Assembly: GCF_014898055.3 (NCBI RefSeq) | Contig: NW_023602073.1 | Coordinates: 80,146,678-80,210,677, forward strand | DNA: 64,000 nt | Direction of reading: 5' to 3' | Source: Talpa occidentalis | Taxonomy: Eukaryota; Chordata; Mammalia; Eulipotyphla; Talpidae | Part shown: piece after piece, positions 25,095 through 36,814 of the stretch | Position numbering within the stretch: position 1 is the stretch's first letter | Layout: the number at the start of each line of letters is the position of its first letter | Position numbers and translations under genes: made by a program | Notes under the pieces: generated by a model | What the model saw: the letters and a program-made list of their open reading frames with translations, nothing else | What the model was told of the DNA's origin: nothing | Databases searched by the model: none

Positions 25095-26545
25095 CCTATA
25101 ATTAAAACATGTAGCAAAGTTTTAGGATATAAAATCAACATACAAATATCAATGGCAATTCTATATACTAATAATTACTATCAAAACTAATTAAAAAATA
25201 ATTTATAGTAGCATCAAAGAGAGTAAAATAGTGAAGATTAAACTTAACCAAAGAGGTCAAATATTTGTATACTGAAAACTATAAAATGCTATTGACAGAA
25301 ATTAAAGTAGATACAAATAAATAGAAAGATACCCATGTTCATGGAGTGGAACATTTGATAATATTAAAATATCTATATTAATCAAAAAAAATCTATGAAA
25401 TCAATGCAACTCCTACCAAAATATCACTGATGCTTTTTATAGAACTAGAAAAAAAAAATCCTGAAACACATATAGAATTACAAAAGACCATAAATAACCA
25501 AATCAAGCTTGATAAAGTCTCCTAACTTGAAAATATAATAAAAAAAATACAGGAACAAAAGAGTGTGATGCTCATATAAAAATAGACATACAAAATATAG
25601 AGCTCAGAAATAAACTCATGTATATGAGTGAGAGTTAATATCCAGTTATGGAAACAAGAACATCTACTGAGGAAAGAACATTTCATATGCAGAAGAATGG
25701 AAGTGGACCCTTATTTTATAAACTTTTTTATACCATACACAAAAATCAACTCAAATAAACTAAAAATTTAAATATAAGATATGAAACTGTAAAAATTTTA
25801 CAGAAAATCTTGGAGGAAAAATTTCTTGACTTAGGTATTAGTATCAGTTTCTTAGACATAACACCAAAAGAAAAAGTAATAAGAGCAAAAATAGACAAAC
25901 TAAAAGATTTTATATAGTAAAGAAAAAAAATACAATGAAAATGTAACCTATGGAACAGAAATGTACAGAAATGATGTATGCAGACATATATCAGTTAAGG
26001 TTTTAATATCAAATTATATAAGGAGATCATACAAGTTAAAAGCAGAAGCCCAAATAGCCCAATTTAAAACTGGGCAAAGATATTTCCCCAAAGAATATAT
26101 ACAAATGGTTAACAACTAAGTGAAAAGATGCTCCACATTAGTAATCATCAGGGGAATGCAAATCACAGCCACAATGAGATATCACCTCATACTTGTTAGC
26201 GTGGTTATTATTTTTCAAAACATATAGTGGAGAAATTGGAATCCTTGGTTGGATGCTGTTCTATAAGGATTGGCACTATTATGAAAAATGTCATGGAAAT
26301 CCCTCTACTTAAAAAAAAAAAAAAAAACACACAAAAACCCTGAAAATAGAACTACTATGTGATTCAGCAATCCTACTTCTGGATATATATTTCAAAATAA
26401 TTGAAATTAGGATTTCAGAGAGATAGCTGCACTCCCATGTTCAACACAGCCTTATTCACAGAATCCAAGTTATGGAGATAACCTAAATGTTTAGCCAGGG
26501 ATCAATGAATAAACATAACATGATTTTGACTGCTGTATCTGCAGA
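25095..26545 (+). mobile_element. L1 ORF2 fragment, sense
   Basis: Sense L1 landmarks run in order: 'AAAATCAACATACAAATATC' (QINIQ region), 'TATACTAATAATTACTATC', 'ACTATAAAATGCTATTGA', 'TCCTACCAAAATATCACTGA', 'CATATAGAATTACAAAAGAC', 'ATTTAAAACTGGGCAAAGA', 'AGGGGAATGCAAATCACAGCC', 'GAGATATCACCTCATACTTG' and 'GATTCAGCAATCCTACTTCT'. The original frame is full of stops and indels. Confidence 0.85.
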
Positions 26546-26549
26546 CACA

Positions 26550-27867
26550 AATTGTACAAATGCTGTAAAATGTGACTAAATGCTACTCATACACCCATAA
26601 AATTTTAGCTACTTTTCACTTTTGAGAAATAAATGGATTTGAAGCCACTCATTATTCAGCAAGTGAAGAGAGTCACAAATAGAAGAAAGTTTTGTATACA
26701 CCAACTACAGAAAGCTAATTTCTCTTTCAATTAGAGTCACAGAGGTGACTGAGTTCACTGAAACAGTTACCGTATGTTGAAAATAGCAAAAAATGTGATT
26801 TACTTAAGAATTTCTCATAGTATGTTGAATCCAGAAGTATGTCATCAACTAATCAAAGAAAAAATTAAAAAAAAACAAAAACAAACTTAAACCTGACCCC
26901 AACCTATATAGTAATTATAAGATTCTTCTACTCAACATTCACATTGCCTTCCTAAGAGGTGCTAACATTGTTTAATGAAAACAGGGGGATATTGGAACAT
27001 TAAAAATGTCAGATTTTATTTGATGCTTCATGTCAACATATTTGGATAAACTGTCATAGAAGTTTACTAGTTACAATGAACACTAAGAAAAAAGGAAATA
27101 TCACTACTCACAAACACTCGTTTTTTTTTTTAAGTTTTCATTGCCATTTAGTTAAAGTAAATAAGATTATTCTCCTAAATTACTCATTTACGAGTTAATC
27201 TGAGTGCATCCATTGATTTTATAATTTTATTAAATGTAATGGTGTGTAAACAATTGGCATTTTATACCTTCATTTCTCCTTTGGGTTGAATATCAGTTGA
27301 CATGATTATTATGATTTTTTCCCCTCTAAACTCTAGAAAATGAAGAGTTTTGATTCCTGAAGTTGTTGTGTATTAGAACCAATTTACATTAAAGGACATT
27401 TTAGGACCTTTTCTGCAGGTCATTAAAGAAAAATAACAGAAAACAATGTGGAAATTATGATCAAAGTGCTTGAAAAAAATTATTTGAAGGTTTTCACTTA
27501 AAATAAGAATTATATAAACCGCATTATAGAATATGTAAATACTGAGTTCTGCTTATTGTGTGTTCATCCTCTACTATGTATGGGTATGAACATAAAGTGT
27601 AGTATTATCTGTATTTTCAAAGCAAGAAGACTTGGTATGAGTGTAAACATGGTCCTACAAAGCAGATCATTACTATCCAATATGCTAAGTGATCTAGGAG
27701 TTACGAACAAAATGCTAAGAAAAATACTGTAGGAGACAAATATCCACAAAAGGCATGGGAAGAGAGACCGAATGAAGTAATGTTAGAAATGAACTTTGAA
27801 AGCTAAGTAAATTTCCCAGACAGATAAAGAGGACTGAGGAAAAAATAATTTCAGGAAGAGAAAATGC

Positions 27868-27901
<34 letters not shown>

Positions 27902-28390
27902 CTCTCTCTCCCCCCCCCCCACACACACACAGAGTATAAAAATGTGAATTGATTTTTCAGATAGCCTCAGGAATGCTGGACATGTAACCCTCTTAGAGAC
28001 CTCAGATATTAATCTCTAAGAGATTTCAAATGTGCAGAGAATTTGAACCAGAGTGTTCACGATGATACACTCTAAGATATATTGTTTAAGGCACAGAGAT
28101 TTCAGAGAATCAAACTTTGTGTTTTTATACATTTGCTCAGACCAGCAAAGATCTCTTCTTCTAAATTATAGTGATATGGGGTGACTTCTGTTTTTTATGT
28201 ATTGATCGCTTATGGAGAGAGCAGCCATTGCCTAAGAGAAAATGGTGGTCTTTACCTTCTTTTATTTGCTTTTACTTCTCAGAGATTCAGTATCAGTAAG
28301 ACTATGTTAATAATTTAAAAAATATGACTTTAAGAAGTTACAGTGGATGAGAATTTCTACTAGTGTTTTAACTCTGCTTAAATTATTAGA
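26550..28390. other. No gene recognised; AC/TC/C microsatellite
   Basis: Non-coding AT-rich sequence. The only distinct structure is the compound microsatellite at 27872-27930. Nothing else can be supported. Confidence 0.45.
27872..27930. repeat. Compound (AC)n(TC)n(C)n(AC)n microsatellite
   Basis: About 13 AC units are followed by six TC units, a run of ten C and then further AC units. The C-run is the longest C homopolymer noticed in the window. Confidence 0.9.
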
Positions 28391-28393
28391 AGT

Positions 28394-28676
28394 GGGCCTC
28401 CCTGGTGGTGCAAGGGGTTCAGCACCGCACTATGAAGCAATCTGCAGCCTCTGCAGCAGGAGTTCGATCCCAGCCAGCCAGGGAACTACCCACATGGCAC
28501 AGCAGACCTCTCCTGTGTCTCCCGCTGCTCCCCTCAGCAGTGTATTTCAGTCAGTTTGCCTGTTCTGTCCCCGCTCTGTCTCTGGTGAATCCTCTCACCA
28601 CTACCACCCCCCCCCCGCCACATCTCTGGCCTGTACCCCAGCTCTTGTATGCATAAATAAATAAATCTTTAAAAAA
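28394..28676 (+). mobile_element. SINE type B, full length
   Basis: The head GGGCCTCCCTGGTGGTGCAA and B box GAGTTCGATCCCAG are preserved. The tail is TATGCATAAATAAATAAATC. Flanking ATTATTAGAAG and AAATTAGTAAAAG give a blurred TSD. A C-rich expansion (nine C at about 28609-28617) sits at the end of the body. Confidence 0.9.
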
Positions 28677-28711
28677 AATTAGTAAAAGTCTTCCAGTTCT
28701 CAAACATGTGA

Positions 28712-29009
28712 TGTTGACCTCAAACAAAAGCAATCTGTTATTCCAACAACAAAAATGTTTTTATTTGAAACCAAACAATAAAAAAGAAGACATTTTATGG
28801 CAAGGTGCACTTGTACTTTCTTGAATCCAAGCCTAGCAAATTCCTAAATAAATATTGGCGAGCCTCCTCAACTCTGCTAGAGGGGGAAACAGCATCACCT
28901 TCCTTGGAAGAGGGAAAACCTTAAGGGTCCTATGGTTGTTGATTTATGCAGGTGTGGGCACACTTTAGCCTCCCAACTTCATTCATATCTGAATAGATGT
29001 GAACTTACA
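28712..29009 (-). mobile_element. 3' LTR of a small minus-strand LTR element
   Basis: On the minus strand this 298 bp LTR begins TGTAAGTTCAC, immediately preceded by the polypurine-like AGGGGTAGG. It carries an AATAAA polyadenylation signal (28760-28766 region) and ends ...GGTCAACA. It is homologous throughout to 31995-32300, including the motifs GACCTCAAACAAAA, GTTATTCCAA and TTGATTTATGCA. Divergence between the pair is large, so the insertion is old. Confidence 0.7.
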
Positions 29010-29115
29010 CCTACCCCTAAATCATAGATTGCTATAAAATGTTACCACAATAAAAAAGACACAATCAAAAATAACTCAATAGGACTTCTGTATATTAATG
29101 TTCACATTCCTTTTG

Positions 29116-29668
29116 TTTTTTTTTCAAAGATTTATTTATTTGGGGCCTTCCCGGTGGCACAGTGGTTGAGCGCTGGATTGCGACGCTGCCCGCATCCTCG
29201 CAGGACCGGTTCGATCCCCGGCCACTGGGCGAGGGTCCCACATGGCACACAGACCTCTCCTGCCGCCCCCGCTGCTCCCCTCAGCAGTGTACTTCATCCC
29301 TCTACCTGTTCTGCTCCCCGCTCTGGCTCTGGTCAATTCTCTCACCTCCCACGCTTCTTACTGTACCCCAGCGCTTGTATAAATAAATAAATAAATCTTT
29401 TTTTTTAAGATTTATTTATTTATGCATACAAGTGCTGGGGTACAGGCCAGAGGTGTGGGGGTGAGAGGATTCACCAGAGATAGAGTGGGGGACAGAACAG
29501 GCAGATTGACCAAAGTACACTGCTGAGGGGAGCAGTGGGCGAGGCAGGAGAGATCTCCTGTGCCATGTGGGTTTCTTTCTGTCTGGCCAGGGGATCGAAC
29601 TTGCGCTGCAGTGGCTGTGGACAGCTTCATAGGTTGCATCTTAACCTTTTGCACCATCAGGGAGGCCC
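29116..29668 (-). mobile_element. SINE type B split by a type A SINE
   Basis: A perfect 13 bp TSD, CACATTCCTTTTG, is seen at 29103-29115 and 29669-29681. The tail is interrupted at 29141 and resumes at 29407. The head end is CACCATCAGGGAGGCCC. It is inserted in the LTR element's internal region. Confidence 0.95.
29142..29406 (+). mobile_element. SINE type A nested in the tail of a type B SINE
   Basis: The inner plus-strand copy is flanked by AAGATTTATTTATTT at 29127-29141 and 29407-29421, a duplication of the host SINE tail. The body has a short deletion in the head (CATCCTCGCAGGACCGG). This is the second case of A inside B. Confidence 0.95.
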
Positions 29669-31994
29669 CACATTCCTTTTGATCTATATCTTCCTCTGAA
29701 AGCATGGCCGATCAGCAGTCAGTTACATCCTCATATTTGATGGGCTCAAGAAGGAACCCTCAAGAAGAATTTTCCTAGGTGTTATGTCCACATGAAGAGC
29801 TTATTAGGAAGTTTTTTCTCCCAGGCAATTAAGAAAGAGGCTTGGGAAAAACTCTTGTAGTCCTGGAAGCCCCATTATTAGAAATTAGTAAAACTTTGTA
29901 AAGGCTGGTTTAAAACTCTTACGTTTGTGCCAATCTCTTTTCTTATGTCCTGGTTTCTTATAATAGTGGTGAATACTAGGGGGCATTTGATTCCATATAG
30001 GAAGCTTCACTTGGCAAGATGGAAGATGAAGGATTTTTACAGTGTTTCTTCTAGGTAGCTCATCTAAAATGCAATCAAGCTAACTTGCTATGTTAACTAA
30101 ATTTGAAGCACACCTGTCTCACAGCCTAACAGATTTCTTTTAACTAAAAGAGCTTTAGTTTAGTCCAATAACATACTTAGAAATGAAGGCAAACCTTGTC
30201 CATCTAACATCAAAGAAATAAACCCTGAATGTTCTTTGAAAACAATTTGAAATCAATTATAATTATAATAAACATGGACATCAAGTTTTTGTGTACAAAC
30301 TTAGATTGTATTTCAATCAAACAGACTTAGGAATGGCTGTGAAAAGGCTTTGGTAAAACTTATCAGTCAGCTTTTTAGCCTCTTGAGAAAAGTTAGGCAG
30401 TTGTTTAGCTAAATTCTTTTTAGAATTTTCTCATCTGGAAAGTTTTATCTAGTACTTGGTTGACCCTCACAAGCATGTCAATTAACTTATATGTGTCAGA
30501 AAATTAGTTTGGTAAATTTACATCATGGCATCTAATTCTTCAGCAAGTCTATGAAAGTCATCAGTTACTTAAAGGAAGTTTCTTAACTCTGGAGGCAATC
30601 TTTGCTTAGTTAAGGAATATAAGAGATCTGAGATTTGTTTAGATCCTCAGAAGGCTTAGTTTTAAAAGGGCAGATTGTAATGAATTAAGAGGATGAAGGC
30701 TCAGATGGAACCTCAGCATAAAGATTTAGTTAAGCAGAACTGAACTGTGTAGGCTGAGATTCTAAAGGGAGGTAGGAGGTCCCAAAAGCAAAGACAATGA
30801 CTGTGCTGGAGCAGGGTCTGAATTTGTGGCAGCATTGGGGTGTTTAAGACCAAAAGAAGAGGAACAGAGGAGAAAGGCAGCAGATATGGGCCTGAATAAT
30901 GATTGTACCCACAGGTCCTGGCATCAAGAAGGTGAGGGAGGAGACAGAAACAAAGGCTTCAGAAACAATTGCATTTTGTTTTTCATTGTTTGTTGTTCGC
31001 CTCAGTAAATGCTAAAATACTTTGCAAAGATGTTTTAGACTTTTGATTTAAAACTTTTGGTTGCTTTTGGAAGCCTCCATCTACCAGTTAAAACAGACTT
31101 CTACTTAGTTTTAGTAATTTCAGAGCTACAGGTGTCCAATTTAGTTTTAAGAAAAGCAAATTTAAGGAGGTCCAAGATACTCCCTAATGCCCATTGGAGT
31201 TTTAAATTGCTTTTAGCTAATTTAATCCACTTAGTTAGAAATGTACATGTAGAAGGACCATGGGTCTGAAATATTAAGTGGACAGGGATTCCTGATGGGA
31301 GAGTGCCCTAAAAACTCTTAACCATGGTTCCATTTCTTTTAAAATTATTAATATTAATGTTGATTATTATTATTTTATTATTTTCAGGAATTCCCCAAAT
31401 CATCTGCTTTTTTATAGATGATCCCTGTCCCCAGAAGGAAATCAGGTTAAGTTCAAAATGGAAACTTCTTAAAATAATGTAAATCTGAACACTGCCTTTA
31501 ATGGTGTAGCTAATCATGAGAAAGATCAGGCTAAGTGCAAACAAAGCACAGTTCCACAGGTATTCTTTTCTCAAAAACAATGCATTTTATTGCCAGTTTT
31601 ATGCATGCAGGTCAGTGGCATAATCCTAGGGGAGAATCTGTCCCCAGTGAATTGGATAAAAGGCACTACTCTATTAATAGTCACCTAAATTTAAACATCT
31701 TTCCAAAACTAGCACTGGGGTAGCATAGATCTTTGAAGAGGCATTTACATACCGCAGAGATATACCCATATAATACAAGGTCTTAAGTAGACAGTAAGTT
31801 TCCATATAATTCCCTGAAGAGATCAACTCCAATTCCCTGAAGACATCTAAATCAGGAGAAAATTTAGACGAATGCTCCCAGGGTCTTTGAGAAAATAGAG
31901 TTAAATTCCTCTCCACGGGCACCAACATCTTTTTTCCACCAGCCTTGGAGAGGTCAGAAGTTAATCTCTAGATCCCTGGATAGGTTACCAAATA

Positions 31995-32300
31995 TGTTGA
32001 CCTCAAACAAAACAATCAGTTATTCCAATAACACAATGAATTTATTTGGAAACAAGCAACAGAAGAGAGGGCAGGTTAAGAGTCTGTTCATGGTGAAAGC
32101 CAAACACACTTCCCAGAAATCCAAGGCTAACAACCTAAGTAACGTTTGCAAAATTTACCCCTCAGTCATGGTGGAAAAGAAACCACATCACCTCCTGTGG
32201 GTTATACTAGGCCAGTTAGATCCTGTAATTTGCTGATTTATGCATGTATGCACTAACTCTTCATCTCAGTCTCATTTGTATAGAGTTGCCGTTGTTAACT
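31995..32300 (-). mobile_element. 5' LTR of the minus-strand LTR element
   Basis: It is homologous to 28712-29009. On the plus strand it starts TGTTGACCTCAAAC (the minus-strand LTR end) and carries the complement of AATAAA at about 32040. The outer boundary near 32300 (TTAACTG) is decayed and no flanking duplication is convincing. Confidence 0.65.
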
Positions 32301-32640
32301 GAAAATAAGGTCAAAGTAGTTAGGCAAAGAATTTATTAGATAGTCAAAGAGGATTTGAACCCAGGAAATAATCCAAAAGATTTTTACCCTGCCAGAGCTG
32401 TGCCAATAATCACAAGTTTGAATTTAGCTTATATACGTGCATTGCTTTTGAGAGTAAATCATTGCAGCTCTCCTGCCTGCCTGTGACTATGCAGGTGTTT
32501 CTTTTCATAAACCTTTTCTCTTTGCAAAATTGTAGTAACAGCTCTGCCCACCTGTGATTATGCAGGTGCCTCTCATTCTTTCTTTTCCTAATAAACCTGA
32601 ACTTTTAAAATTAAAAAAAATAATAAAAGAATGAGTCTTT
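32301..32640 (+). mobile_element. Possible LTR remnant with internal direct repeat
   Basis: Two related segments, GCCTGTGACTATGCAGGTG (about 32482-32500) and ACCTGTGATTATGCAGGTG (about 32551-32569), lie about 70 bp apart. They are followed by CTAATAAACCTGAAC, a polyadenylation-like motif near 32590. Duplicated blocks upstream of such a signal are typical of LTR U3 regions, but ends are not visible. Confidence 0.35.
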
Positions 32641-32720
32641 GATTTTAAAAATGTAATTATTCTTGATAGGGAGACTTCTAAATAGTTCTCACTTATCCTG
32701 ACTTAAAGATATGATGATGC

Positions 32721-32990
32721 AGACCTGCCTGGTGGCACAAGGGGTTAAGACACAACCTATGAAGCTGTCTGCAGTCACTGCAGCACAAGTTCGATCCCCG
32801 GCCAGGGAGGTGACCCACATGGCGCAGCAGATCTCTCCTGACTCGCCCGCTGCTCCCCTCAGCAGTGTATTTCGGTCAGTCCACCTGTTCTGTTCCCCAC
32901 TCTGTCTCTGGTGAATCATCTCACCCCACCCCCCACTGCTGGCCTGTACCCCAGGTCTTATATGCATGGATAAATAAATCTTTTTTAAAA
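32721..32990 (+). mobile_element. SINE type B, slightly 5'-altered
   Basis: It starts at AGACCTGCCTGGTGGCACAA, so the first G block is changed. B box GTTCGATCCCC is intact. A perfect 16 bp TSD, AAAGATATGATGATGC, lies at 32705-32720 and 32991-33006. Confidence 0.95.
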
Positions 32991-33469
32991 AAAGATATGA
33001 TGATGCTAAAGGAAGGCAATGTAGGATTTAATTCTTTCCTTGCTAATGAATACTCAAAATTGAGTACCTATTATTTAATCTTTTTTTTTTCCTCCCCCAT
33101 CAGAAAAGACTAACTTTACCTTCAGGCAGCAGATCCCTTTATACAAGATGGGGCCTGTGAAGATGGTTATGAAGATTGATTGCCTCTCTTGGGTTCCCCA
33201 AAAATTTTAGGTGTATTCACACTGTGTATTAATGGTCACAGTGAGTCCCAGAGAAACTGAATCTGATGCTGAAAGTACCATTTGAACCACAATATATTAT
33301 GATTGAATAAAACAGACCTGGTATTAAAACTAAATTATATAAATGGTTTCTTTTTGGGATATTTGTGCTTCAAAGAAACCCTAGTTATAAAAAACAGTAT
33401 CTGATTGTTTATGATGGAAAGAATGTACATGTTCCACTAACACAGATCTAAAAGAACTTAAATTATTTC

Positions 33470-33740
33470 TTTTTTTTTTTTAAAGATTTATTTGTTTATG
33501 CATACAAGAGCTGGGTACAGGCCAGAAGTGGAGGGGGGAGAGGATTCACCAGAGACAGAGTGGGGAGCAGAACAGGCAGATCCACTGAAATACTCCTGAG
33601 GGGAGTAACGGGCGAGACAGGAGAGGTCTGCTGCCCCATGTGGGTTGTTCCCTGGCTGGCTGGGGATCGAACTCCTGCTGCAGAGGCTGCGGATTGCTTC
33701 ATAGCGTGGTGCTTAACCCCTTGCGCCACCACGGAGGCCC
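33470..33740 (-). mobile_element. SINE type B, full length
   Basis: Reverse copy with a long T-run tail and the head end CGCCACCACGGAGGCCC at 33724-33740. The flanks AAATTATTTCTT and AATTTCTTGAAA give a weak TSD. Two CpGs are preserved in the head end. Confidence 0.9.
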
Positions 33741-33895
33741 AATTTCTTGAAATTCAGACAGATATGTAAATTTTGTAAATTCCCTTCCTGTAAATTCCCT
33801 TGCTCCTCTTTATGTCCTCAGATCCCTTCTCCTTTCTCTACTTAGCTGAAGATGTTAGATAAGTCTTAATTCCCTGGCTGCCTTTTGAAGCATAT

Positions 33896-33993
33896 GTGTG
33901 TGTGTGTGTGTGTGTGTGTAATCAAGAGATAATATATAATATATAATTTATATATAGATCTATCTCACACACACACACACACACACACACACA
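33896..33993. repeat. (TG)n - AT spacer - (CA)n inverted repeat
   Basis: A run of about 12 TG units (33896-33919) and a run of about 13-14 CA units (33966-33993) flank about 46 bp of AT-rich spacer. The two arms are reverse complements, so the locus is both a double microsatellite and a long perfect inverted repeat. Confidence 0.9.
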
Positions 33994-33999
33994 ATTCCT

Positions 34000-35895
34000 A
34001 AACTAACCTAATTAAATTTGTTCATATAAAAATAAAACCCATTTATTAAACTTTCTGTTTCTGTTTTGGGATCCAAACCTTTGTGCTTGAGAAGGAGGTT
34101 GAGGAGACTCCCTTGTTTCTAGATTTACCTGCTTGCCTAAAGCATTTGTCATGTTTTTTTTTTTTTTTTTTTTTTTATTATCTTATGTAAGCCTCCTAAA
34201 TACTCTATAGGGTGCTTCCTACTTTAAAAATCATAAACTAAAACTTTCAGAGATTAGACATAATGCCCAGACACATGGATATGAAAAGATGGAGAATGGG
34301 GGATCAAAATCAGTTTGTTTTTAACTTTTATTTCTCCATTTTTAAGCACCAACCTCACAATGGAGGAAAACAAAAATAACATTGCCCTGGGGAATAATTT
34401 TTGGACTAAGTACACAATATTATTTTGTTATTTTAAAAATTACACATTTTTCTTGAGGATGAACTTATTTTTTATTGTTTAGTGAAGACTCCCATATATC
34501 ATTTATATTTGAAATGTTGATTTAACATCATAATCACTTTCCTGCCCCCAAAGAAACTTCTCCACAACAAAGTTAATTCATCTTTATTTGGTTATGTTTT
34601 TATAGGTTCAATGGCTGTTTTTATTTGACAAATTAAGCACTTCAGAATTTATTATTGGGTATTGGGTTAACAGTGTGATTTCATTGCAGTGCCTCTCAGT
34701 GCTCATATAAAAGATAAATAGTTTTGAGGTTTGAAATAAGACAGAAAGTTAAAAGTCATATAATCCAGTAAGACATTTAGTAAATAAATATGAATCTTAA
34801 AAATGAGCAATTACATCTTTTTAAAGTTTTTCTTTATAAGAATTATTTTCAATATACAATTCTAGCAGGGAACCATAATTAGTTTTTATATATTATACAT
34901 TATCTCATTTCCACTGTTTCAAAGTAATACTTAAATTTTAAAAATGATGTAAATTAGCTGTGGAACTAAATTTATAACCAGGGAAATAAGATGTCTATTT
35001 TCATATAAATAGGCCACAATGACTAAAAATGGTACACATAAAATGTGATGATGAATTAAATTGTTTTGTTTTTAGGCATTATGAGTGGAAGTCCTAATTT
35101 AATTAAACCTGTACTTACCTAGTGCTAAGTAGTGCAGATAATGACTGTGAAACAGCATTTTCTGAAGTATGAATCCATGGAATGCAGTTCTTCTTATAGA
35201 TCTTATATGTCCCCTCACTCATACTGACATGAAGTGGTCAAATAAACTTAAGAAATAATGCAGGTAAAAATTCCTATGTAATAGTTAAAACACCATAAGC
35301 ATACGAATAATTCTGAAAATCCTCATGGGTTTTAAATAATTCAAATCAAAGTTATTTCATATATATTCAATAGTAATAAAACATATATGGGATTAATAAG
35401 AATTTCCTAAATGCCAAGGTGATATGTTGAATATTATAAAAAGGTTATATTATACAGTGCACAAATCAATACTGAGAATTATTGTTTATTAGTATTCCCA
35501 TTTTCAAGGGGAATGAAGTCAGTTGATAGGAATTAAATTGACTGGCTCAGTTATCGGGAAGATAAGCATATGTAATCTCCAAATGCTGAACTTGACAGTG
35601 ATAGTGAAATTATTTCACTATAATAGTAAATATTTTACTAATAATTTACATTATTGGAAACCACTGTGTATCACAAACCTGACACAGTGTTCCAAGAATC
35701 AACAATCAGGCAATCTAGTATAGTTTCTTCCAAAAACAAGAAAAGTGTTTTAAAAATTGATTTGGATATGTTTACGTAAACCTTGTCAACTAGAAGATTC
35801 AAGCTTAGAATTATAATTTATCAAATCAAATAATTTAGGATGATAAATTCTTATAACTAGTCTAAATTGTAGCACAAATAAAAATGCAAATATTA
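34000..35895. other. No gene recognised; T23 homopolymer
   Basis: A 23-base T run lies at 34154-34176. The block 34180-34330 may be a decayed MIR (a TCTATAGGGTGC then AACTAAAACTTTCAGAG order), but this is weak. The rest is unassigned AT-rich DNA. Confidence 0.4.
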
Positions 35896-35899
35896 TTTA

Positions 35900-36290
35900 T
35901 GTTGTGGTGAGAAGATCAGGGTGAAGCTGGAGGTGCGGGAGGGAATGAATTCACCAGAGACAGAACGGAGGTCAGAAATGGGGCCTCTATTGAAATATAC
36001 TACTAAGAGAAGCCATGGGAGAGACAGGAGAGGTCTGCAAGCTAAGAAGGATTTGGGGTTTCCCTTTATAACCTGTTTTTGCAAACTTTTCATAACTGGA
36101 GAGTGGGTTTGGACTGGCTAGTGCCAGTATGTCTGGTCTTGTGCTTTGACCTGGAGCACAGAATGTGCCCTGGTCCTCCTTTTGCATTCAGGGACAAAGT
36201 GACAGTGCCTGGGTCCATAGCAACCTTATCAATTCCCTTTATCTATTCAAGCTTCCGGAATCTGACTGCTGGGCAAGGGGTGGGGGCTTA
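35900..36290 (-). mobile_element. LTR-like element sharing the SINE body
   Basis: On the minus strand, upstream sequence with a TATA box (TTATAAAGGG, 36062-36071) is followed 32 nt after the start of TATAAA by GCAGACCTCTCCTGTCTC (about 36038 downward). That is where the non-tRNA body of the local SINE starts. Homology continues through TAGTATATTTCA, TTCTGTCTCTGGTGAAT and CTCCCGCACCTC (to about 35925) and then fades. The tRNA-like head is absent; unrelated U3-like sequence takes its place. The body differs from all SINE copies here, for example where they share GCTGCTCCCCTCAGCAGTG. I infer an LTR whose transcript start coincides with the SINE body start. A headless diverged SINE beside other DNA is the alternative. 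Confidence 0.5.
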
Positions 36291-36307
36291 GTTTTAATCT
36301 TATTAAT

Positions 36308-36571
36308 TTTTTTAAAAGATTTATTTATTTATTTATACAAGCACTGGGTACAGTCAGAAGCGCGGGAGGGTGAGAAAATTCACCAGAGCCAGAGTGGGGA
36401 ACAGAACAGGCAGACCGACAAAGTACACTGCTGAGGGGAGCAGTGGGCGGCAGGAGAGGTCTGTGCGCCATGAGGGACCCTCGCCCAGCGGCTGGGGATG
36501 GAACTGGTGCTGCAGAGGCTGTGGGCAGCTTTGCAACCCAGCGCTCATCCGCTGCGCCACTGGGGAGGCCC
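36308..36571 (-). mobile_element. SINE type A, full length
   Basis: Reverse copy with the type A end TACAAGCACTGGGTACAGTC and the head end CGCCACTGGGGAGGCCC. TSD AATCTTATTAA (ending near 36307) matches AATATTATTAA at 36572-36582. It sits directly beside the LTR-like element and may have removed or hidden its far end. Confidence 0.9.
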
Positions 36572-36700
36572 AATATTATTAAATAATACCCTGATAATTT
36601 ACTTGTGTGTAGAACACAAATCACATTGGAATATGTCTTCAAGAGATACCATATATAATAGACATGTTCAGAGCAGTGATAGTATTTTTTATAAATTTGC

Positions 36701-36812
36701 AACACTGAGGGGTCATATTTACCAATATTTACTAATTTAGTATATTTACTAATTTTACTCTATTTACTAATATTTACTAAATATGGAACACTGAGGGGTC
36801 ATATTTACTAAT
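36701..36812. repeat. Tandem duplication with TTTACTAA repeats
   Basis: AACACTGAGGGGTCATATTT occurs at 36701-36720 and again at 36787-36806, 86 bp apart. The space between is built of irregular TATTTACTAAT units. Confidence 0.85.
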
Positions 36813-36814
36813 TC

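Larger units (their letters stand above)
29010..31994 (-). mobile_element. Internal region of a non-autonomous LTR element
   Basis: This is the sequence between the two homologous LTRs, about 2.4 kb once the nested SINEs (29116-29668) are removed. Next to the 5' LTR the minus strand reads TATTTGGTAACCTATCCAGG, the position of a tRNA primer-binding site; the match to a tRNA 3' end is weak. No gag, protease, reverse transcriptase or env motif is visible in any frame and the longest frames are under 100 codons. Either it is a short non-autonomous MaLR/ERV-type element or its genes are decayed beyond reading by eye. Confidence 0.55.
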
